Assembly (NCBI GenBank): GCA_014871545.1
Contig: WGSR01000032.1
Span: forward strand, 1-11,208
Length of the DNA stretch: 11,208 nt
Reading direction: 5' to 3'
From: Collinsella sp.
GTDB lineage: Bacteria > Actinomycetota > Coriobacteriia > Coriobacteriales > Coriobacteriaceae
Under the pieces are notes generated by a model, which worked only from the letters and a program-made list of their open reading frames with translations, had not been told where the DNA came from and ran no database searches. Below, one piece after another: positions 5,982 through 11,208 of the stretch; position 1 is the first letter of the stretch; each line of letters opens with the position of its first letter. A program made the position numbers and the translations under genes.

Positions 5982-6388
5982 GACTGCCTGTGCACCGCAG
6001 CTGGGGTCGCCCATATGCCACAACCATTGTTCTAAAAGCTTGGTACGGTAAATGCACTTCTTAATATGCATAGAAAAATCGCCATCTTGCATAAAATAAC
6101 GGCTCGGTCCGGGTTTGCCCGTGCCTACCCCCGTCTGCGCCGTGCAAAAAACGGAGTTTTCAGCATCGTGTTGCTGTCGGCACCGCCGCAATCTTGCAAC
6201 ATACAGGTCCCGAAGCTATTGATTCCCGCCGTTGCGCCCCCCGAAGCACGTGCCTGCGTCCCGTCAGACCGCGATGCTTGTTCTAAAACACAATATATAT
6301 GCGCCTAAAGACGTTGATTAACGCTTTCGATGCGTATACACACAGCTTGGCGTGCTGAATACTCGCAAAAATGCACGCCGCTCCCTAT
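5982..6388. other. Convergent intergenic region, left half, no gene seen
   Basis: No credible gene lies here on either strand. It carries several small hairpins: AAAAC-GGA-GTTTT near 6147-6160, CAGCA/TGCTG just after it, and CGTT-GATT-AACG near 6312-6323. GCCTGTGCAC is repeated at 5937-5946 (end of the RAYT-like gene) and 5986-5995. TTGTTCTAAAA occurs twice, near 6027 and 6279. No T-rich terminator follows the RAYT-like gene on the + strand. The stretch may be a dispersed intergenic repeat or decayed DNA. Confidence 0.4.
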
Positions 6389-6580
6389 GGGGCCCGTCTG
6401 CGGCAGGCGCGAAGCGAGTCGGAGCTTCGCAGAACGGGGCTTGGCGCATTGCTTGGCGGGCCCGGGGCCCTGCCGCAGGCCTTTGGTGCTGTGGAAAACG
6501 CCCGTGCTCGCGTCTGGCTGTGTGGCAAATGTCAGACGGGGCGCCGGACGCGCGGACTTTGTGCGTTCGCGCTCATTAGG
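6389..6580. other. GC-rich inverted-repeat block, possible structured RNA or REP-like element
   Basis: Nested complementarity is concentrated here. CTGCGGCAGG (6398-6407) pairs with CCTGCCGCAG (6469-6478), enclosing GCGAAGC/GCTTCGC (6409-6415 and 6424-6430). CCCGTCTG (6393-6400) can alternatively pair with CAGACGGG (6533-6540), and GTCTG (6512-6516) with CAGAC (6533-6537). GCTTGGCG is directly repeated inside. The block lies just beyond the SUF terminator, in a convergent spacer, so it could be a RAYT-related palindromic element or a small RNA. No promoter is evident. Confidence 0.35.
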
Positions 6581-6611
6581 TAAAAACAGAGCCGCCCGTA
6601 TCGGGCGGCTC
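6581..6611 (-). terminator. Strong intrinsic terminator of the SUF operon
   Basis: On the minus strand GAGCCGCCCG and CGGGCGGCTC form a perfect 10-bp stem with a three-base ATA loop, followed by TGTTTTTA. It lies 32 bases past the sufU stop codon and ends the operon. Confidence 0.92.
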
Positions 6612-6643
6612 GGCAATCAAAAACCTTGGATTCGGGGCATAAA

Positions 6644-7078
6644 CTACTGGTTTGTTTGCCCCTCGAGCATGCCGTCGAGGGTGCGCCAGGCGAGCTCGGC
6701 GCATTTGACGCGGGCGGGCATGTGCGAGATATCCTGGAGCTGGGCGGCTTCGTCCAGGTCTTCCAGGTCCTCTTCGGAGAGCTGCTCGCCGCGGATCATG
6801 GCGAGGAAGAGCTCTGCCAGGCGGTGAGCTTCCTCGACGGTCTCGCCGGTGATGAGGTCGGCCATGATGTCGGCACTGGCCTGGCTGATGGCGCAGCCGT
6901 GGCCGGTAAAGGAGGCCTCCTCGATCACGCCGTTCTCGACGCGCAGCTGCAAGGTGAGCTCGTCGCCGCAGCTGGGGTTGATGCCGTCGTGCTCGTGCGT
7001 GGGAGCATCCATCTCGTACTTATAGTCGGGGTGCGAGTTGTGCTCCATAAATGTGGTGGAGGTGTACAGATTACCCAT
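6644..7078 (-). CDS. sufU: SufU, zinc-dependent sulfur acceptor for SufS
   Basis: The 144-residue protein is a standard SufU. It has Cys37 and Asp39 in PSCGD, Cys62 in GHGCAISQASADIM, and Cys126 in ARVKCAELAW. It carries the insert between the second and third cysteines that separates SufU from IscU. In characterised homologues these residues bind zinc and one cysteine accepts persulfide sulfur from SufS. The ATG at 7078 overlaps the end of sufS by eight bases and has GGAG upstream within sufS. A longer frame opening at 7183 is rejected because its extra 35 residues are out-of-frame sufS sequence. It is the last gene of the operon, 32 bases before the terminator, and acts in the cytoplasm. 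Confidence 0.93.
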   Translation of the reverse strand: MGNLYTSTTFMEHNSHPDYKYEMDAPTHEHDGINPSCGDELTLQLRVENGVIEEASFTGHGCAISQASADIMADLITGETVEEAHRLAELFLAMIRGEQLSEEDLEDLDEAAQLQDISHMPARVKCAELAWRTLDGMLEGQTNQ

Positions 7079-8396
7079 TGAACGTGCTCCAAACGTGATG
7101 CAGGCCGGCGATGAACTTGTCGATATCGGCCTTGTCGTTGTAGAAGGCCACGCTGGCGCGGCAGCAGGCAAGGTTTTCGACACCCAGCCAGGTAAGCAGC
7201 GGCTGCGCGCAGTGGTGGCCGGCGCGGATGCAGACGCCGTCCATGTCCATGATGCTCGCGACGTCGTGCGGGTGGATGCCCTTGACGTTAAAGCTCACAA
7301 CTCCGTGGTGGTTGTCCCAATAGATGGAGCCGATGATCTGGACAAAGTCGAGCTGCATGAGCTCACCCATCAGGTAGTGGACGAGTGCCTGCTCGCGGGC
7401 CTGAATGTTCTCGTAACCCACCGTGTTGACCAGGTAGTCGAGTGCTGCGCCTGTGGCGAAGATGCCGGCGGCGTCCTGGGTGCCGGCCTCAAATTTCTCG
7501 GGGACGGGCGCCCAGACGGCGTCCTGCTCGGTGACGGAATCGATCATCTCGCCGCCGGTGAGCATGGGCGGCATGGCGTTGAGCAGGTCCATCTTGCCCC
7601 ACAGCACGCCGATGCCCATGGGGCCCATGGCCTTGTGCGCGCTAAAGGCAAAGAAGTCGGCGCCCAGGTCGGCCACATCGACCGGCATGTGCGGCAGCGA
7701 CTGCGCGCCGTCGACGACCAGATAGCCGCCGTACTTGTGCACGAGCTTGCCGAGGTTCTTGACCGGGTTCTCGACGCCCAGCACGTTGGAGACCTGGCCC
7801 ACGGCCAGGATCTTGGTCTTGGGACCAACCTTGGCAAGAACTTCCTCGGTGGTGAGCTGGCCGGTCTTGGTGGGGTAGAGGTAGACGAGCTTGGCGCCGG
7901 TCTCGCGGCAGACCTGCTGCCACGGAATCAGGTTGGAGTGGTGCTCCATGATGGTGATGACGACCTCGTCGCCCGGTTCGAGCACTGTGGGCGCAAAGCT
8001 CTTGGCGACCAGGTTGAGCGACTCGCTCGTGTTGCGGGTGAAGACGACCTCGTTGGCCTGTGAGGCGCCGATGAGGTCGGCGATCTGCTGGCGGACCTTC
8101 GCGATGGCGTCGGTTGCCTCGACGGACAGCGAGTACAGGCCACGCAGGGGGTTGGCGTTCATGCGCTGATAGAAGTCGCGCTCGGCGTCGAGCACACAGG
8201 CAGGGCGCTGCGCGGTGGCGGCGCTATCGAGGAAGGCGATCTCGGGGTGCTGCTGGAAGAGCGGGAACTGCGCCTTGTAGGGGTTGGTTTCGATGTCTAC
8301 GGTGGGCCAGCCGCGCGAAGCCTCGTCGCTGGCGTCGAGCTCCATGGGCTCGGGGGCAGTGCAGGTATCGCATTTAACGTGCTCGGTGTCGATCAT
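7071..8396 (-). CDS. sufS: SufS group II cysteine desulfurase
   Basis: The 441-residue PLP enzyme releases sulfur from cysteine as an enzyme persulfide for SufU. The PLP lysine is Lys255 in SAHKAMGPMG, the substrate-site motif THHSN-like EHHSN is at 151-155, and the catalytic Cys396 lies in RAGHHCAQP, the signature of the SufS class. The usual length is about 405. The extra length is an N-terminal extension of roughly 35 residues that includes a CDTC motif (Cys9, Cys12). The start at 8396 is well supported by GAGGAG six bases upstream and a four-base ATGA overlap with sufD, so the extension is probably real. It is translationally coupled to sufD before it and to sufU after it. Confidence 0.94.
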   Translation of the reverse strand: MIDTEHVKCDTCTAPEPMELDASDEASRGWPTVDIETNPYKAQFPLFQQHPEIAFLDSAATAQRPACVLDAERDFYQRMNANPLRGLYSLSVEATDAIAKVRQQIADLIGASQANEVVFTRNTSESLNLVAKSFAPTVLEPGDEVVITIMEHHSNLIPWQQVCRETGAKLVYLYPTKTGQLTTEEVLAKVGPKTKILAVGQVSNVLGVENPVKNLGKLVHKYGGYLVVDGAQSLPHMPVDVADLGADFFAFSAHKAMGPMGIGVLWGKMDLLNAMPPMLTGGEMIDSVTEQDAVWAPVPEKFEAGTQDAAGIFATGAALDYLVNTVGYENIQAREQALVHYLMGELMQLDFVQIIGSIYWDNHHGVVSFNVKGIHPHDVASIMDMDGVCIRAGHHCAQPLLTWLGVENLACCRASVAFYNDKADIDKFIAGLHHVWSTFNG

Positions 8397-9664
8397 GCGA
8401 GCTCCTCTTCAAAGTTGTCGATCAGGTTGTTGCCCAGGCGGACGACGGCTGCGCGGGTGCGCTCGTCGGTGGCGGAAAGCGCGGCGTCCGCCAGCTTGGC
8501 GCGGATGAACAGGTCCTCGGCGGCGTTTTGGTCAAGGCCGCGGCAGGCGAGGTAGAACAGCTGCTCGTCGCGGACGTGACCGATGGTGGCGCCGTGGTTG
8601 CCGGCGACGTCGTCCTCGTCGCAGAGAATGACGGGAACGGTCTTGTTGTCGACGCCCTTGTTGGCCAAAAGCACCGTCTCGCGCTCGGTGCCGGTTGCAC
8701 CCTTGCAGCCGTGCACGAGGTCGATGGTGCCACGGTAGACCTTCTTGGACGTGCCGGTCAGCACGCCGTTGGCGTCGATCTCGCACTCGGTCTTGCGACC
8801 GCGGTGGCGCAGCTCGTAGTTAAAGTCGCGCACCTGCTCGCGGGCGCCAAGGTAGTCAGTATCGATGGTGACCTTGGCGGTATCGCCCAGCAGGTCGCCG
8901 GCAAGGCCGGTGGCGCTGGCGCCGGCACCCAGGACGGTGTGTTGCACGTTGACGCGCGCGCCCTCGTCCAGGAACAGGCCGGTGTCGTCGAGTGCGATCC
9001 AGCTATCGTCGAGCGTCTGCGTGCAGGCCACGTTGACGGTGGCGTACTCGTGGGCGCACACGCGCAGCACGGATCCCACGACGCCCTCGCCGGCAACGGG
9101 GGAGTCCAGGGCGATCTGCAGGTCGAGCGTCGACTGGGGACGGACGACGACGTCGATGGCGGCGATGGCCGCGGCAGCATCGACACCGCTCACACGCACG
9201 GTAACCGTGGCGTGCTTGTATGCGGGCACATCGATGACGACGCGCTTGGTGGCGTGGTCGGCCAGGTAGGTGTAGGCAGCCTCGCCCATGCCAGTCTCGA
9301 AGGCCTCAGCGGGGGAGAGCTCCTCCTCCAGCTTAATGGCACCGGCCTGGTAGACGGAGGTGGCGGGCACGTCGAGCTCGGTCTCGGGCGTGATGCGGGC
9401 GCGGTCGGCGGCATCGCCGGGCGCGGAGGCGCGGCGCTCGGGGAAGCGCTCTGCCATGGCGTCCATGGCGGCGTCGAACGCGTCTGCCACGCCAGCAAAC
9501 TGCTCGTCCAAGCCCTCAACCTTAACGGCCTCGGCGGGAGCGGCAGCAAGCTCGTCAGAGAGCTCGAGCTTGGTCTGATTCATCTTCAGCCAGCCCCATG
9601 TGGCAGCCGGCATCGCATTGACCTGCTCAAGGGTGGTGGCAGCGGTGTTCGTGGTCTGATTCAT
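8393..9664 (-). CDS. sufD: SufD subunit of the SufBCD Fe-S assembly complex
   Basis: The 423-residue protein has the SufB/SufD beta-helix core from about 140 and the conserved C-terminal part. DVAGNHGATIGHVRDEQLFYLACRGL (split as 352-361 and 362-377) places His357 where E. coli SufD has the functionally important His360. The N-terminal 130 residues are variable, alanine- and acid-rich helical sequence, as in other SufD proteins. It pairs with SufB to form the scaffold on which clusters are built, driven by the SufC ATPase. The start codon shares one base with the sufB stop (TAATG), with AAGGAG inside the end of sufB, and its stop overlaps sufS, so it is coupled on both sides. Confidence 0.92.
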   Translation of the reverse strand: MNQTTNTAATTLEQVNAMPAATWGWLKMNQTKLELSDELAAAPAEAVKVEGLDEQFAGVADAFDAAMDAMAERFPERRASAPGDAADRARITPETELDVPATSVYQAGAIKLEEELSPAEAFETGMGEAAYTYLADHATKRVVIDVPAYKHATVTVRVSGVDAAAAIAAIDVVVRPQSTLDLQIALDSPVAGEGVVGSVLRVCAHEYATVNVACTQTLDDSWIALDDTGLFLDEGARVNVQHTVLGAGASATGLAGDLLGDTAKVTIDTDYLGAREQVRDFNYELRHRGRKTECEIDANGVLTGTSKKVYRGTIDLVHGCKGATGTERETVLLANKGVDNKTVPVILCDEDDVAGNHGATIGHVRDEQLFYLACRGLDQNAAEDLFIRAKLADAALSATDERTRAAVVRLGNNLIDNFEEELA

Positions 9665-11076
9665 TATCCGATCGCTCCTTCCATCTCGAGCTTGATCAGG
9701 TTGTTCATCTCAACGGCGTACTCAAGCGGCAGCTCCTTGGAGACCGGGTTGGCAAAGCCGTTGACGATCATGGTGCGGGCCTCTTCCTCCGAGATGCCGC
9801 GGCTCATCAGGTAGAACACCTTGTCGTCGCCGATACGACCGATGGTGGCCTCGTGGCCGATGTCGACGTTCTTGGCGCGGATGTCCATGGCCGGAATAGT
9901 GTCGGAGCGGCTCTGGTCGTCGAGCATCAGCGACTGGCAGCTCACGGTTGCCTTGGAGCCCTCGGCCTTGGGCGTGGCCACGATAGAGCTGCGGAAGGTC
10001 TGGATGCCGCCGCTCTTGGAGATGCCCTTGGTCTCGACGGTCGCCGAGGTCTCGGGCGCGTTGAGTACGACCTTGCAGCCGGTATCGAGGTTCTGGCCGG
10101 CGCCGGCAAAGGTGATGCCGGTAAAGCTCGAACGAGCGCGGCGGCCGTTGAGCACGCTCATGGGATAGAGGTAGCCCACGTGGCTGCCGAAGGAGCCACT
10201 GATCCACTCGATGTCGCCGTCCTCGTCCACGCGCGCACGCTTGGTGTTGAGGTTGTACATGTTCTTGGACCAGTTCTCGATGGTCGAGTAGCGCAGGTGC
10301 GCACGCTTGCCCACAAAGAGCTCCACAGCACCGGCGTGGAGGTTGGCCACGTTGTACTTGGGCGCGGAGCAACCCTCGATAAAGTGCAGGTCGGCATCGT
10401 CCTCGACAATGATGAGCGTGTGCTCAAACTGGCCGGCGCCCTTGGCGTTAAGGCGGAAGTAGCTCTGCAGCGGGAAGTCGAGCTTGGTGCCCTTGGGCAC
10501 GTAGACAAACGAGCCGCCCGACCACACGGCACCGTGCAGGGCCGCAAACTTGTGGTCGGTGGGCGGGATGAGCGTCATAAACTTCTCGTGGATGAGCGGC
10601 TCCCACTGCGGGTCGTGCAGGGCCTCCTCGATGCCGGAGTAGACGATGCCCATCTTGGACGCCGTGTCCTGCATGTTGTGGTAGACGAGCTCGGAGTCGT
10701 ACTGCGCGCCGACGCCCGCCAGGTAGCTGCGCTCGGCCTCGGGGATACCTAGGCGCTCAAAGGTGTTCTTGATGTCGTCGGGCACCGACTCCCAGTCGTG
10801 CTTTTGGTCGGTGTTGGGCTTGACGTAGGTGACGATGTTATCCATGTCCAGGCCCTCGATGGAGGGGCCCCACGTCGGATCCGGGAAGCGGTTGAAGATT
10901 TCGAGGGACTTTAAGCGCAGGTCGAGCATCCACTGCGGCTCGTCCTTCTTGGCGCTGATCTCGCGCACGATGTCGGGCGTGATGCCAGCGTCGAGGCGCT
11001 CGAATCCCTCCTCGCCATAGGTGAAGTCGTAGAGGCTGCGGTCGATGTCCGCGACCTCGGTGCGGTTCTTGGTCAT
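9664..11076 (-). CDS. sufB: SufB subunit of the SufBCD Fe-S assembly complex
   Basis: The 470-residue protein is highly conserved throughout and close to the usual length. Hallmarks include SGGSFVYVPKG (186-196), HFIEGCSAPKY (231-241), GCKVVLNAPETSA (333-345) and the C-terminal core VSCQSLMLDDQSRSDTIP (378-395). Cys380 and Glu409 (GHEATIG) match E. coli Cys405 and Glu434, the residues thought to take part in sulfur transfer and cluster formation. No intein or insertion is present. The start at 11076 lies 12 bases after the stop of the preceding sufC and has AGGGG upstream. It is the largest scaffold subunit and acts in the cytoplasm with SufC and SufD. Confidence 0.96.
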   Translation of the reverse strand: MTKNRTEVADIDRSLYDFTYGEEGFERLDAGITPDIVREISAKKDEPQWMLDLRLKSLEIFNRFPDPTWGPSIEGLDMDNIVTYVKPNTDQKHDWESVPDDIKNTFERLGIPEAERSYLAGVGAQYDSELVYHNMQDTASKMGIVYSGIEEALHDPQWEPLIHEKFMTLIPPTDHKFAALHGAVWSGGSFVYVPKGTKLDFPLQSYFRLNAKGAGQFEHTLIIVEDDADLHFIEGCSAPKYNVANLHAGAVELFVGKRAHLRYSTIENWSKNMYNLNTKRARVDEDGDIEWISGSFGSHVGYLYPMSVLNGRRARSSFTGITFAGAGQNLDTGCKVVLNAPETSATVETKGISKSGGIQTFRSSIVATPKAEGSKATVSCQSLMLDDQSRSDTIPAMDIRAKNVDIGHEATIGRIGDDKVFYLMSRGISEEEARTMIVNGFANPVSKELPLEYAVEMNNLIKLEMEGAIG

Positions 11077-11088
11077 TGCGTCGCCCCT

Positions 11089-11208
11089 TTATGCCTGCTG
11101 CTCGGTAGCGGCGGCCTCGGCCTGGGCGCGCTGCTCGGCGGCCTCGCGCTCGAAGGTCTCAAAACCGTTCTTGTCGATCCAGGGGATGAGCGAGGCGTCG
11201 TCCTCGCG
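11089..11208 (-). CDS. sufC: C-terminal end of SufC ATPase (partial, runs off the window)
   Basis: Only the last 39 residues are visible, starting REDDASLIPWIDKNGFETFE and ending in an alanine-, glutamate- and glutamine-rich tail. DASLIPWIDKNGFETF resembles the end of SufC, where a strand 'gDasLa..ie..Gy..f' closes the ABC ATPase domain. The position directly upstream of sufB, 12 bases away on the same strand, fits the sufCBDSU order. The Walker motifs lie outside the window, so the call rests on context and a short match. The charged low-complexity tail of about 18 residues is longer than usual. Confidence 0.65.
   Translation of the reverse strand, partial: REDDASLIPWIDKNGFETFEREAAEQRAQAEAAATEQQA

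Noticed and set aside
5553..6191. A 212-codon minus-strand frame across the end of the RAYT-like gene
   Set aside because: It is mostly antisense to the RAYT-like gene, and no ribosome site or motif is seen.
6305..6616. A 103-codon minus-strand frame in the intergenic region
   Set aside because: Its TTG start abuts the SUF terminator stem, so its first codons are encoded by the terminator. It has no evident ribosome site and its composition looks non-coding.
8528..9814. Long + strand frame opposite sufD, with similar ones at 7038-8063 and 9853-10752
   Set aside because: All are antisense to confident suf genes and show no family motif; they result from high third-position GC.
1..11208. CRISPR arrays, rRNA genes, complete insertion sequences with terminal repeats
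   Set aside because: I saw no regularly spaced repeats, no rRNA sequence, and no terminal inverted repeats or target duplications around the RAYT-like gene.

Overview
The window looks like a piece of chromosome from a GC-rich, anaerobic gut actinobacterium of class Coriobacteriia, most likely Collinsella. This is inferred from the high-GC third-position codon use, the GGGtGRT protein paired with a NifU-like protein, the sufCBDSU gene order and the Suf protein sequences. No rRNA is present to confirm it.

Layout, left to right. Bases 1-202 hold no gene. The first 19 bases resemble the 3' end of a tRNA on the + strand, and a good + strand terminator follows at 130-159. A dinD-type DNA-damage-inducible gene (203-1063, -) and a flavoprotein of the fumarate reductase/aspartate oxidase superfamily (1225-2751, -) come next, separated by a perfect 12-bp hairpin. 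Then comes a two-gene operon on the minus strand. It runs from a NifU-like 'Fe-S scaffold' (4031-4765) into a GGGtGRT family protein (3008-4012) and ends at a textbook terminator (2938-2972). A divergent spacer (4766-5168) separates this operon from a REP-associated tyrosine transposase (RAYT)-like gene (5169-5981, +).

A 660-base convergent spacer (5982-6643) rich in inverted repeats follows. The rest of the window is a tightly coupled SUF iron-sulfur assembly operon on the minus strand, transcribed right to left: sufC (only its tail is present), sufB, sufD, sufS, sufU, ending at a strong terminator (6581-6611).

How the genes work together: SufS takes sulfur from cysteine, SufU receives it through its zinc-bound cysteine site, and the SufBCD ATPase scaffold builds the cluster. 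Two kilobases away, the NifU-like/GGGtGRT pair is a second, poorly understood unit that looks Fe-S related. Its NifU-like member keeps only one of the three usual ligand cysteines in my by-eye alignment. The RAYT-like protein between the two loci keeps its HUH motif but has serine where the nucleophilic tyrosine is expected. These two departures from family norms are the most interesting points here.
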